Source: Strongylocentrotus purpuratus
Taxonomy: Eukaryota > Echinodermata > Echinoidea > Camarodonta > Strongylocentrotidae
DNA length: 64,000 nucleotides
Assembly: GCF_000002235.5 (NCBI RefSeq)
Contig: NW_022145605.1
Location: 36,577,079 to 36,641,078 of the forward strand
Reading direction: 5' to 3'
Part shown: one piece after another, positions 12,296 through 25,300 of the stretch
How positions within the stretch are numbered: position 1 is the stretch's first letter
Layout: every line of letters begins with the position of its first letter
The notes under the pieces: model-generated
Told to the model about the DNA's origin: nothing
What the model saw: only the letters and a program-made list of their open reading frames with translations
Databases searched by the model: none
Translations under genes and position numbers: made by a program

Positions 12296-12421
12296 GATTA
12301 GGTGAACTTTATCCCAGTCATATTGAGTAAAAAGTACAATAATAGCAGCGCAGCTTCTCTGAAATCTACAACGAAGTCACATATCCATGTCCGATGCAAA
12401 ACGTAGAGGGAGAACTTCCTC

Positions 12422-12592
<171 letters not shown>

Positions 12593-12643
12593 AATAGGTT
12601 ACCACTAAACCAAGAGGCAAGAACAATGCAACAAGTCGCATAT

Positions 12644-12806
12644 CAGGGGCGGATCTTGGGGGGGGGGGGGGGGGGTCGGCGATTTAACCCCCCCCCCCCT
12701 TAGGCGGCCAAGTGGGGGGAAAAAAGGTAAAAACAGTAAAACGGCGTGATTTTAGGAATTTCTTTTGGTCAATCCCCCCCCCCCCCCAATGGCAAGATCC
12801 GACCGT
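12644..12806. mobile_element. Short hAT-like MITE with poly-G/C
   Basis: Starts CAGGGGCGGATCTTG and ends CAAGATCCGACCG, an inverted pair, with long G and C runs inside. No clear 8-bp target duplication. Confidence 0.6.
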
Positions 12807-13194
12807 GCATAATATTCTGTTGCGAATTTCACAAGATTCGCAATTTTACAATTCGCGATGTCCCTTCTGGGCCAATCTCCCCTGTTTTGTTTCTTTTACA
12901 ACTTCTTTGTATAAAGTGCTAAGAATCATGGAATCGCCTGCATGATAAGAAACAAGGCAGTGTACGACATTTTATTTTGGAATAGCAACTTTGCATAGTG
13001 GACAATACATTTAATATTGTTATTTTTGTCAGCGATGGTATTTTACAGGGAAGATTTAATAAACGTTAAAAGATAATCGTTATTCTGCAATTTGTTGTAG
13101 GGGGTAGAAAATTTGCCCCCCCCCCCCGCTAATAGATGGGAGCGTAGAGATTGAGGAAGAAAATTTTGATTTGTAATATGTGAAGTTTGCATTT

Positions 13195-13370
13195 TAATGG
13201 GGAAGTTGACCCTGATATTAGGTTGGTTTTAATTAAAGCAACAAAAAAAAAAAAATAGAAAAAAATAGAAAGTTTGAGAAAAAACTATTAAAAACAAGAA
13301 AGTTTCGAATTGTTGAAGGTGCAATCAATCAAATACAAATTGGTAACTCTGTAAAGTATCTTGGGACGTC
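13195..13370 (+). mobile_element. MITE-like copy, AAGTCCAC family
   Basis: gggaagttgaccctgatatt... and the family's gaaagtttgagaaaa / ttggtaactctgtaaagtat words. Compare 2335-2475 and 27603-27775. Confidence 0.65.
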
Positions 13371-13436
13371 CCCTCCCATTGGTCCTTTTCTAAAAAAAAC
13401 TTCTAAAATGTATAGTTTTCCTTAATGTGTTATTGC

Positions 13437-14682
13437 CAGTGGCGTAATGAGCAAAAACTTGGGGGGGGGGGGGGTCAGAACAAAATCAGTATTACCACCA
13501 AGTAGCATAAACCTACAAAGGGAAACATGAAAAAAAAATACATTGGTATATAGTTACACCTACATCGTCATGATTGCGATTACCCTACCAGGGATGATAT
13601 CGATAGTTTTGTTTTCTTTACGTGGAACAAGATACTGCTTAATTAAGCAACATACTGTGCAGTTGGGTGTAATGGTCTGAATTTTCGAGCGAGCAAAGCG
13701 AGCAAAAATGTTAAGATACAGAGGGCCCAGTGCAAAAAAAATTACATCTCATAAAATGAAGGAAGGAAAAAACCCAGATGAGTATCAAGCACAATCTAAT
13801 GAAGAAAGAGTGTAAAGTAATTTCATATTAATGGGAGCGAGCTATCTCTAGGGAAAATTAAAGAACAGGGGGCTCTAAATCACCTTGAATTAGGGGTGCA
13901 TGTTATGGAGAAAGAAAAAGTAGGCACTTATCAAAAGGACAGTTATTAGAAAAGAAAAAGTGCTCGTGTCAAAGTAAAAGGTCAATTATCAGAGGTGACA
14001 ATGGCACTTCTTGCACCTGAAAAGGGACACTCAACAGGCACTTATGAGAATGGAAATGGGGAATCTTTTGAAGGAAGAGGGCACCTATCAGATTTTAAGA
14101 GGGGCATTTATCAGATGTTAAAAGGGGCATTTTTGATAAGGGGAGGGGCTAATATAACAAAGAAAAAGGGCACTTATCATAAGGAAACTATGCTACTTTG
14201 TTAAAAAGGAAAAGGGGCACGTGTCAAAATAAAAGAGGCGCTTATCAGAGATGAAAAGGGACATTTAAGAGAATGGGGAGGGGGTTCTTAATAAGAAGGA
14301 AAAAGTACACTTATTAAAAAGGAAAGGGGCACGAGTCAAAATAAAAGGGCAAAAGTATAAAAGGTGAAAGGGGAATTTCTCGCATCTGAAAAGACGTACT
14401 CACCAGAAAAAAGAGAGGAAAAGGACGGTTATTAGAAGAGAAAAGGCCATTTGAAAATGGGCTTTTGGGGAGTACCTGAACAAGTGGGGGCACAGTGCCC
14501 CCCCCCCCCCCCACCGAGAGTGCCGCCTCTGGCATAATGGGCAAAAGTGAAAGAAAAAACCCAGAAAATCATGTCATTTCAGCAACATTTGTATATCACT
14601 GGTACCGAATTAGAATAAACCACGTTTGAATTTTATTTGTGGGGTCAACTGCCTACCCCCCCCCCCCCACATCAGTACGCCA
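13437..14682. mobile_element. hAT-like element with internal degenerate tandem repeats
   Basis: Starts CAGTGGCGTAATG and ends near gtACGCCAG, an approximate inverted pair. Inside are poly-G tracts and about 600 bp of short degenerate repeats built on gggcacttatcar and gaaaaagg. No transposase. A second tggcataatgggcaaaa near 14531 directly repeats the left end, so two nested or tandem elements are possible. Confidence 0.6.
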
Positions 14683-14789
14683 GTTTTAGTAAATTATACT
14701 TGTTTATGCGTTTGTTGTAAAATGACAAATTCCTAAATTTGCAGCCAGGCAAAAAATATGCCTCTTGAGAAGCCTACATGTCAGGGCCC

Positions 14790-15312
14790 GCGGAACGTCG
14801 GGGATCAGGAGCTTCCAGCTCCCTCCTCCCCCCCCCCCCGAATTTTTTGAAAAAGAATATTAAAGAGAAATAGAAAGAAAGAGAGCAAGAAAGAAAGAAT
14901 AGTTAATTGCCAGTGTCACAACAAAATAAGGTATAAAAAATGCTCATTTGACCGTAATTAAACGCCTAAAATCCCTGAGCTTACGGGGGCTCTGCCCCGG
15001 GATTCAACTAAGGGCCCTAAGACGGGCCCCTTGGTACTCATCTGACCGTAATGTAGTGCCTAAAACCCTTGAGCTTCTGGGGGCTCCGCCCGCTGGACCT
15101 CACGCCAATTAGTGTCCTGTCAGTGTCACAAATAAGGTATAAAAATACGTTCATCTGACCGTAATCAAATGCCTAAAACCCCTGAGATTCCGGGGTTTTC
15201 GCACCCTCGACCCCACCAGGGGCCCTAAGGCGGGACCCTGAATGCTTTTCTGACCATAATTTATTGCCTTAAACCCCTGAGTTTCCGGGGGCGGACAAAT
15301 GTTCATCTGACC
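14790..15312 (+). repeat. Satellite B: CTGACCGTAATT...CCTAAAACCCCTGAG units
   Basis: About four diverged units of catctgaccgtaattaaa, gcctaaaacccctgagctt and ggggctctgcccc. The same unit makes the large array at 60150-61640. Confidence 0.8.
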
Positions 15313-15313
15313 G

Positions 15314-16570
15314 CAGGCGCGTAGCCAGGGGGCGGTGGGGGCGGCCCCCCAAAAAAGCCGTCAAAAAAAAGAGAGGATAGAAAAGGAAGAGGACGTAGGA
15401 AGAAAAAGGAGCAGACAAAAAACATTTTTGAAATTCAGACAAGGATTAAGAGTCGAAAACGGTACAACGATTGTCTTCTTTCTCTAATAATTTAATGAAA
15501 TGTCAAAGCCTTCGCGCAGGAGGGGGGAGGGAAAAACTGAACTGAGACAAGGATTAAGAGACGAGAACGTTACAGCGAATCGTCTTCTGTCTTAAATAAT
15601 TTTAATGAAATGTCAAAGCTTTCGCGCTTTGCGCGGGAGGGGGGGGGGGGGGGGAACTAAATAAAGACAAGGGTTAAGAGTCGAGAATGGTAATGCGAAT
15701 CGTCTTCTTTCTTTAATATTTTAATGAAACGTAAAATGCTTACGCGCTTCGCGCGGGGGGGGGAGGGGGGGGGGGGGGAGACCGAATTCAGACGAGGAAT
15801 AAGAGTCGAGAACGGTACAACAAATCGTCTTCTTTCTCTAATGATTTAATGAAACGTAATAGCTTGGGGGGGGGGGGGGTAAACTGAATTCAGACGAGGA
15901 TTATTTTCGAGAAGGTACAACGAATCGTCTTCTTTCTCTAATAATTTAATAAAATGTCAAAGCTTCCGCGCAGGAGGGGGGAGGGGAAAAACTGAACTGA
16001 GACAAGGATTAAGAGACGAGAACGTTACAGCGAATCGTCTTCTTTCTCTAATAATTTAATGAAACGTAAATGCTTCCGCGCTTCGCGCGAGAGGGGGGGG
16101 GGGGGAGGTAAACTGAATTCAGACGAGGATTATTTTCGAGAAAGGTACAACGAATCGTCTTGTTTCTCTAATAATTTAATAAAATGTCAAAGCTTCCGCG
16201 CTTCGCGCGGGAAGGGTAGGGGAAAACTGAATTCAGACGAGGAATAAGAGTCGAGAACGGTACAACGAATCGTCTTCTTTCTCTAATGATTTTAATGAAC
16301 GTAAAAGCTTCCGCGCTTCGCGCGGGAGGGAGGAGGGAAAGCTGAATTCATACGAGGATTAGAGTCGAGAAAGGTACAACGAATCGTATTCTTTCTGTAA
16401 TGATTTAATGAAACGTAAAAGCTTCTGCGCTTCGCGCGGGAAGAGGGGGGGGGTGGACTGTATTCAGACGAGGATTATTTTCGAGAACGGTACAACGAAT
16501 CGTCTTCTTTCTCTAATGATTAAATGAAACGTCAAAAGCTTCCGCGCTTTGCGGAGGAGGGAGGGGGAAA
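15314..16570 (+). repeat. Satellite A: ~110-125-bp tandem units with poly-G
   Basis: Ten copies of the word cgtcttctttctctaat (first near 15470, last near 16500). Each unit has gacgaggattaagagtcgag, ggtacaacgaatcg and a GC-rich palindromic part cttccgcgcttcgcgcggg, followed by variable poly-G. The array is preceded by CAGGCGCGTAGCCAGG at 15314, the same terminus as the element at 32457. Reverse copies: 32500-32950 and 62615-62835. Confidence 0.93.
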
Positions 16571-16639
16571 ATCGCCCCTTCCTGCACCCCCCCCATTACG
16601 TCATGCTGGTCACCAATACGTACCAATATTTGGCTCGTA

Positions 16640-16801
16640 CAGGCGCGTACGCAGGGGGGGGGGGTGGGGTTCACCCCCCCCCCCTTGAGTTTTTTTTTTA
16701 TGTGTATGTTTTTCGGGGAACCCCCCCCCCCCGTGCGATTTTTTGGGGCCCCTTAATTTCAAATTTGGGTCCCCTCCTAAGAAATCCTTGATTCGCGCCT
16801 G
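16640..16801. mobile_element. Small hAT-like element with poly-G/C
   Basis: CAGGCGCGTACGCAGG at the left, atccttgattCGCGCCTG at the right, with poly-C/poly-G in between and the shared word taatttcaaatttgggtccc also seen at the right end of the 59846-61831 element. Confidence 0.65.
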
Positions 16802-17791
16802 GCTCATGTTCTGTACATATAAGAAAGAGGAGACCTTGAAGCTGGGCTTGTTAGAGGAAGGTCCCCAAACAGAATATATTACCTGCATGCTTTGATTACT
16901 TTGAATAAAAAATACTAAACTAAACTTTTCTGAGACAGAAAAATGCAGCTGTTATAGACCTCTAGATCTAAATACCGAGAAGTTATCTGGTGTTCGTACG
17001 CCTTCGGTTTGTCAAAAATATATTATTGTTGCAAGGGAAATCAGCTTTATTCTTTATCCTTTGTAATGACTGTGTTTATAAAAGCACGGAAATCATGAAA
17101 AATGAAAAATTCGAGCGACCCATGCAATCCAACGCTGATCTAGAGTTACGGAAGCGAATCTTACAAGCAGGTTAATCTGTACAGAAGTTTAATCAGGAGT
17201 AGAGTGCATGGGTGATACGTCTAACTGATGTTTATCTTCTAGAAAAAAAAAATCATGAATGAATAGTGGACTTTGTACGCCGTTGATCTTGATTCAGAGT
17301 TGGTATGATACTATTTAAAACATCCTAGCACCTGTGTGAATTATAAAATATAAAAGATTTGCTCTTGACAAATATTTGTTTATACTGCCCCCCCCCCCCC
17401 AAAAAAAAGGGCAATTCATTTGACAGAATGTAGACTGGGTAAAACTCTTCTCCCAGTGGTGCTATAGAAAGATGTGACGTTAAGTTTTGCCATGCTACTA
17501 CTATGATAGATCAAGGACTTTTAAAATAGAAATGAAGTTTAATACCTAGAAATTAACTTTTTAAATTGGGCTTGCTAAGTTTGTTTATGCTATCATGGTC
17601 CCGGATCATGATGGACTAATTCAAGTCTTATAATTAAGCCACCATTTTAGCTCTCCCCTCATCCCTCCCCTCTAAATGTTAAGAGATCGGTAAAGAAGTT
17701 CATATTCAGTCAGCTAGTGTATAGGGTTACACAATCCCATTAGTATTATTTATGTATTTACTTATTTGTATATTTCTAAGGATACCTCGGG
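16802..17791. other. Intergenic sequence without recognised features
   Basis: AT-rich, one poly-C/poly-A tract (17391-17408). No coding potential recognised. Confidence 0.5.
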
Positions 17792-17900
17792 CAGTGGCGT
17801 ACGCAGGATTTTTTCAAGGGGGGGGGGGGGGGTGGGGGTAAAGGATTTTTTTTTTTTTTTGATCCCCAAAAAATCGTAACGGGGGGGGGGGAAGAGGACA
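17792..17900. mobile_element. hAT-like fragment
   Basis: CAGTGGCGTACGCAGGATT followed by poly-G and poly-T tracts; matching right end not found. Confidence 0.5.
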
Positions 17901-18390
17901 TTTTTTTCCCCTCATTTCTGTAACGAGAAAAGAAAAGTGTTCAAAGAATTAAGTGACACTTGTATATATCTTTTAAATATGTTGTGAACGTAGATTTTAA
18001 ATTAATGTTCTTTGTTCGTTTGTTTGTTTGCTCGTTTAGGCCTTTATCACCCCCACGGGGGCGATATGCGTCAAATAAGTTCTAGCTCAAGTAGTACGGC
18101 GAACCTCCTACACGCCCACTTTTCCAACCAATCAAAGCAATGGAAATAAATGTCGCCAGGTGCATGCAAGACATGATCAGTCTTTTATTACAATATTTTT
18201 AAGATTTTTGTTTTTAACGAGATAATACGTTAAATTTGAAAAGTATTAAGAATAAAAAAAAAAAATTGTTTTAATAAACTATTTTGAATAACTATTAACA
18301 ATCAAATATATCACAAATTGATAATTCAATACAATAATTTAACAAAAAAAAACGTTTTTAAGTCTAGACATTTCATTGCGAAACACTGTA

Positions 18391-18398
18391 TGACGTCA
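18391..18398. promoter_or_regulatory. CRE-type palindrome TGACGTCA upstream of PRODH
   Basis: Perfect 8-bp CREB/ATF site, 527 bp before the PRODH start codon, in a locally CpG-containing stretch. Function is inferred from the motif only. Confidence 0.4.
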
Positions 18399-18924
18399 GT
18401 GTAGCGCGTCATATCGTACCTAGTAAGTAAACATAATTTCAAGTACCGGCATATGTACATTAACCGGTGAGCTGTCTACAAATCCGCTCGGCAAGTCGCC
18501 TGCCGAGCTTTCTTCTTACGAAGATCTGTAGGAAAATTCCCAGTTTTGTAATTGTATACATATACAGGCACACTAAACTAACTGGCACACTGACTAAACA
18601 CCGGGTTGCACCCAACTCTTTGCGAGAAAGTGTTTTCCCTGAACCCGAGCCGGAGCCTGCATCGACTGATGATCGAGAACAGATGATGATGCAGAGGGAA
18701 AGGGCGCGCTTACACAATCGCTAATCACACTGCTTGTTTTCAATGCTACTATGCAAATGTATACGTGATACTGATAGTAATACTGGTACCGGTATTTTAA
18801 ACTGACTGCACTGTGCATGTAAAGAAAGTAGATACTCGAAATTTCCATTATTTACTGTGCCTGTGCCTGGTTAAAACTGCTTCAAGTATTAATACAGCCA
18901 CCAACCAACCAAATAGATAATACA

Positions 18925-19317
18925 ATGGCGTATCGTCTGACTATCCTCCCGCGATCCCGACTCAATCTTCTCTCTATCAGCAGAAGTGTCGGGCCATTGA
19001 CGGGGGAAGGGCATCACAGACCCCATGGTCGTGTTTTATTGTGCAGTGAAACCAGTGTGAAATTCAAGAGTGCTAGTGCAGCATCACCAAAGCCAGCGCC
19101 AGAGAACATTGGGGACATTTCTTCTGTTAGCAAAGATGATGTGGAACTTGTGCACCATGATCATGAGGCAGGAGCTGGACCCTCGCCTAGAAGTTTGGAT
19201 CTCTCATTTTCAGAATCTGAAATTGCCTACAGGAGCAAGACTACATTAGAGTTAATGAGATCAGTCATGGTTCTCAAACTGTGTCAGTTTGACTTCCTTG
19301 TCAAGTACAATAAACAG
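18925..19317 (+). CDS. PRODH: PRODH coding exon 1 (presequence, start codon)
   Basis: 131 codons: Arg-rich presequence, low-complexity linker, then the conserved [20 protein letters not shown] (human: LDLSFNDPQVAFKSKTTWEL) and ...KYNKQ at the donor gtaatc. First ATG after a long closed region. The last 103 bases plus 55 intron bases recur at 22070-22227. Confidence 0.92.
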
Positions 19318-22300
19318 GTAATCTCAATAAATATGTTTTTATTCTTATTCTAAATTTCCAACATTACAAATTTGTAGCGGCTCTTACATGCCCTACTTTC
19401 ACCGTACATTCATGTCTCCTGTATTTTTCCATCACGGTACTATTTTATATTCATTATTCGTACCACGTGTGTTCATTCCTCCAATCGAGCATCGTGGTTA
19501 CGCGCATCGTTCACCCCGCGTATTTTCATCACCACGAGGTTTTCTCCACTCCCGCTTACACCTCGGTCGAGTCAACAACTCCTGCTTACATCTCAGTTGA
19601 GTCAACACGTTTCTGCATGATTTCTTCTCCGGGCTTGTTTCTACCGTGCCTTTCACCTCTATCGGCACATCTTCACTTTCCCTGCCGGGTTCATCGGGCT
19701 GCAGTCTTCCAGTGGAACAGTTAAATCTTGTTCCGACATATATGGTGCTTGGTTATCCGCTGGGAGCTGCCAGTTTCTTCACCGGTAGTCTTTCACTCAC
19801 ATGAGCTCGACTCACCGCAGCTCATCTAAACATTCATCATCAAAGTTCGGCTCATCAATCGAGCGACTCACCGTCTCAGCACCACTACCGGCTTTGATGT
19901 CTGCATTTTCTTCTTTGGCCTCCGACATCAAGCGACTCACTGCTTTCGTCATCGAGCGCCACACATCTCTTCTCTTCTCTTCTATTCTCGCCCGAGAGCT
20001 CCATCTACATTCATCATCATCACGAGCGTCGGCGACGACATCGCGTTCTTCACGGTTCTTCAACCACGTCAACGAAGTCGCGTTTCCGCCTCTTCAAGCC
20101 TCCGCACATTTCATCGCGTGAGCCCCTTCCTTCGTTCTCAACTCTCTTCATCTTCATTGGACTTTCAACCTCATTTCCACTCTGTCGTAAGCGCTATTCA
20201 TTTCATTATGTACATCGCATTTATTCATGTTCATTATCATCATTGATCATTATGTAACTACGTGCAATATCTTCAATTCTTATTTATGCATTCTTATTCC
20301 GATTTTTCGGCTTGTGCTTGACTACACTTTGCAAGTGTACGTCAGCCTCATCAGTACCCAATAAACATAACGAAAAGGGAATACTTTCTTTCATGTATTT
20401 TATTGCCAGTGCAACCTTGTTTCCTCGTAGCTAAAATAAAAATAAGAGTTATGTTGTGTGACGAGTGAACACGCTTTCAAATATCCATTCACAATACCTC
20501 ACACTCATATCTCTAAAGTGGTGACCCCTCGTTTACTTGGAAGCTTGGTTGTACGATTTTATTATTCCCTGACTTTTTGGACTAAGCAATGTTTTATAAA
20601 ATGTCTTCATTCTGGATTATGTATCGAATGCCTTTTTATGCTCTTGCATTTATACACGTTTATTCGATGCATACCATGTCAATACTCACTGTTCTATTTT
20701 TGGCAACTAAACAGCCGTTCGCATACCATGCTTGTTGTTTACATTCTTTCAACATGCCATGCTTGTACATTTCCTGGGCTGTTGTAAATTACTGCATACG
20801 CTATACAATACATGCACTTTTACATTTTTATCTGCCATTGATTCTTGTGACATTTTGTACTTTGCTCATTTATATCTTTTTCGCCTCTCATCTGTGTATT
20901 GCATACACAGCTTCAATTCTGGCAGGGGAGTAATGTAGCGGCTCTTACATGCCCTACTTTCACCGTACATTCATGTCTCCTGTATTTTTCCATCACGGTA
21001 CTATTTTATATTCATTATTCGTACCACGTGTGTTCATTCCTCCAATCGAGCATCGTGGTTACGCGCATCGTTCACCCCGCGTATTTTCATCACCACGAGG
21101 TTTTCTCCACTCCCGCTTACACCTCGGTCGAGTCAACAACTCCTGCTTACATCTCAGTTGAGTCAACACGTTTCTGCATGATTTCTTCTCCGGGCTTGTT
21201 TCTACCGTGCCTTTCACCTCTATCGGCACATCTTCACTTTCCCTGCCGGGTTCATCGGGCTGCAGTCTTCCAGTGGAACAGTTAAATCTTGTTCCGACAT
21301 ATATGGTGCTTGGTTATCCGCTGGGAGCTGCCAGTTTCTTCACCGGTAGTCTTTCACTCACATGAGCTCGACTCACCGCAGCTCATCTAAACATTCATCA
21401 TCAAAGTTCGGCTCATCAATCGAGCGACTCACCGTCTCAGCACCACTACCGGCTTTGATGTCTGCATTTTCTTCTTTGGCCTCCGACATCAAGCGACTCA
21501 CTGCTTTCGTCATCGAGCGCCACACATCTCTTCTCTTCTCTTCTATTCTCGCCCGAGAGCTCCATCTACATTCATCATCATCACGAGCGTCGGCGACGAC
21601 ATCGCGTTCTTCACGGTTCTTCAACCACGTCAACGAAGTCGCGTTTCCGCCTCTTCAAGCCTCCGCACATTTCATCGCGTGAGCCCCTTCCTTCGTTCTC
21701 AACTCTCTTCATCTTCATTGGACTTTCAACCTCATTTCCACTCTGTCGTAAGCGCTATTCATTTCATTATGTACATCGCATTTATTCATGTTCATTATCA
21801 TCATTGATCATTATGTAACTACGTGCAATATCTTCAATTCTTATTTATGCATTCTTATTCCGATTTTTCGGCTTGTGCTTGACTACACTTTGCAAGTGTA
21901 CGTCAGCCTCATCAGTACCCAATAAACATAACGAAAAGGGAATACTTTCTTTCATGTATTTTATTGCCAGTGCAACCTTGTTTCCTCGTAGCTAAAATAA
22001 AAATAAGAGTTATGTTGTGTGACGAGTGAACACGCTTTCAAATATCCATTCACAATACCTCACACTCATATCTGAAATTGCCTACAGGAGCAAGACTACA
22101 TTAGAGTTAATGAGATCAGTCATGGTTCTCAAACTGTGTCAGTTTGACTTCCTTGTCAAGTACAATAAACAGGTAATCTCAATAAATATGTTTTTATTCT
22201 TATTCTAAATTTCCAACATTACAAATTAATCAGTGTCTGTAAAGCTCAACATTGCACAGTACAATATCAAACTTGAACATACATATCAATTCCTTCGCGC

Positions 22301-25300
22301 TCCTTTTGGGAGATCAACCGACCCGCGCGTATTTTATATTACATGACATATGGTAAAATTCTCGACATCTTTTTACACTTTTCTTTACCATTAAAAATCG
22401 AAATTGAGAATAATATCCTCAATCGAGATATGAGAAGAAGGAAACATTTCCTTTACATTCCATGTAAAACCATGCCCTTACTTGAAAAAAAACCTCCGTC
22501 ACTTTGACGTTGAACTTTACAATCCATTTAAAAAAATTACTCTCTCATACACAATGTCAATGGATCGGTCGCACTGTGCTCGATTGCCTTTCAATAAACC
22601 AATCTTTAACTTTGCAGCAACGCGTTTTGCGTCAAATTTGTAAATCCTCAATCACAGACAATGACATATGATACGTAAGCTTTTCATACATATAAATTTC
22701 ATTTTGATTGATTCATTTTTAGCTCCGTCAATTTTCATGTCAAATCATGCTTCATGTCCCATTTTAGAAGCCCGACCCAGGGTTTTGTGCCAGCTAGCCC
22801 TGTATGCATGTACGTAATGCTATGCATACACATATAACTGAACATGCATAAGTACACGCAGCGCAGCGCGTACGAGCGCACTGCACTACATTTCATTGGG
22901 TCAGTACCATTATGAAAATAGGGGAACAATGAGTGGGATGGGTTTAGTGCCGTCACAATAAACTTGCGCATTACACGCGTACGTATAATTAGAGCAATTT
23001 ATGCACCCCAAGAAATAATGAATACAGCTCGACCTCTCTACACACAGAACTGCACAGATACCGCACAGTCCGGTCAAGGCGGTACGCGTAGCGTTAAACT
23101 GCCAAATTTACAGAAATTGTGAGGAGCGCTTTTGCTATGAAAGGAATTGATATGCCTTTTTAATGGAACATAATTAAATATATTTGTAGACTAGACCAAA
23201 AATCAATCTATTTCATTTGGGATAAGTTTCCTGGCGCTGTCACTACTTCTGGCTCCACCAAACCATGCAAACGTTTTTAAAGTTAAAACCCTCCCAGGCC
23301 CACCAGACAAATTTTGTCTGTATATGTATCTATGGTAAAGGTAAAACATATTTGGTCAGCAGCATTCAGCAGCCGCATGTCTGTACAATCAATTCCTATT
23401 TATGGCACAACTTATATAAAGTGATTGCTCTGAGACTAGATCAACCCCTCAAAATGATTAAAATAGTTCTGTTGAGAAAATTTGTTAACATTTTTACAGT
23501 GAAAGTGAGTGAAGTAAACAATTGTGGAGGAAAGACAAGAATATAAAACATATTTAGTCAGCAGCATTCAACAGCATCATGTCTGTACAATCAAATCTAC
23601 AGATAAGATGATGGTTTACTACGTCTACATGTACATGTATGTACTGTATTATCATTTTTTTAATAAAATGTTTAAATTTACAGCTGCTGAGCTACTCCAG
23701 AAAGCTTCTTGGAAAGCGTTTGTTTGAAGGATTGATGAAGGCGACTTTCTACGGCCATTTTGTAGCAGGGGAAGACCAGCCATCGATCAAACCTAAAATT
23801 GAACGTTTGAATCGCTATGGAGTAGGAGCCATCTTGGATTATAGCGTAGAAGAAGATATCCCTCACAATCAAGCGGTGGATGCTGAGATAAAGTAAGTGT
23901 AGACTCTAGAGAAAATAAATAAATTGAAATTGAAAAAAAAAAAAAAAAAATTCTACATGTATCATTGTACAGAGTATGTAACATAATTTGAATGTTGATT
24001 ATTGTTTATATTTCAAAACTAAAAATGTCATCTCTTTGGAGCCTAAAGGGCATTAACTATGTGAAATAATGAGCTAATGCCCATTTGGCTCCAAACAAAT
24101 AATATGTACACTTTGAGGTCTTTCCTCAGAGAAATTAGCAAATAAATAGTTAAATATTATAGTTGATGATTGTTTGACAATGAAGATAATTATATTATAC
24201 AGTTATAACTTAAAGTACAAGTCCACTCCAAAAATAACCTTTTAGAAAGTTGTTTTTGATTGGTTTGTCTGATTTTTCTGCTTCTATTGAAAGTAAGTTA
24301 TTTTTGAAGTGGACTTGCCCTTTAGTGACTTTATCAACAACAAAATGTCAACCCCCCCCCCCAAGAAAAAAAAACGCTAAGAAGAAACAATGTACCAAGT
24401 TATTTTTATCATTAAAACAACTTAAACAAGGTAGGTCGTATTGCATGAATTCCCTGAATGCAATATTAAAATCCATAGATAGCCGGACATTCTCAAAAGC
24501 TTGTGTTTATGTAGATTTAATAACATGTCATATTGAAACAAAATGTCCTCGGGAAAATAAATTGATGGAATATACATGTGATGCCCGTGAGGGTTATTGC
24601 CAGTCATGTCTCTAAAAATGCATTTCTTGTTGATGGTAATAATAACAAACAAAGCAGTGAATCATTCTAACGCCAATTATATAAAGCTTCAAACGTGTAA
24701 CTTCCTGATTCATTGGAATCAGGATTGATTTCCCTAGGATGATAGCAAACTCTGGTTGGTTAAATGTACATGTATGGAGCTGTGAATAGGTCAATTGAAC
24801 TTGGCCATGCAGCTCAAGCTCAATGCACAATAATTTGAATTATACACGCCCCAGAGGTAATATATGACCTCTTGTAGTTTAGTGCTGTTCACATATTGCA
24901 TCCTTCATTATAGTACCATGATAGGACTAAAAATTTATTTGGAAGCATTGATCCAAAAATCATCCAGCTCCATCTTTAAAGTATGTTTCACAGTGTACAT
25001 GTACTGTGAAGCCTGAAACCTTTATGAAAAATTGGCAAAAACATTGTAGTTGACATTATGGCTATTAAATATTGCAAAAAACTTAGAGACTTCCAAAATT
25101 AAAGAGTTGTAATTCCAATATTTATTAGCAATGCCATGAAAGTTGAACAAATTTGGACCACTTGTAATTGTAAAATCATTGATATTCTCTGGTTTTACAA
25201 TATTATAGTTCATCAACATGGGGGGGGGGGGGGGATCTCCCCATGTTTATTGAACCATATTGTCTTTTGAAATTGAGATAATAATAATGATAATGGTGGC

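Larger units (their letters stand above)
19373..22073 (+). mobile_element. Young non-autonomous LTR retroelement in PRODH intron 1
   Basis: Two direct ~1.14-kb terminal repeats (19373-20512 and 20934-22073, offset 1,561) flank only ~420 bp. The internal part starts with a primer-binding-site-like TGGTGACCCC (20519-20528) and ends with a purine tract ggcaggggag (20921-20930) just before the right LTR, so the element is in the plus orientation. No gag or pol frame remains. The LTRs look identical where I compared them, including identical 106- and 70-codon frames, which implies recent insertion or a duplication artefact. Family not assigned. Confidence 0.85.

Noticed and set aside
16610..16888. 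92-codon minus-strand frame
   Set aside because: Crosses poly-G/C and hAT-like ends; no domain.
18467..18848. Overlapping 85-codon frames on both strands before PRODH
   Set aside because: No family recognised and frames overlap on opposite strands; more likely promoter or 5' UTR sequence.
19801..20121. 106-codon frame in the LTR, repeated at 21362-21682
   Set aside because: Ser-rich, no domain; open by chance in an LTR and duplicated with it.
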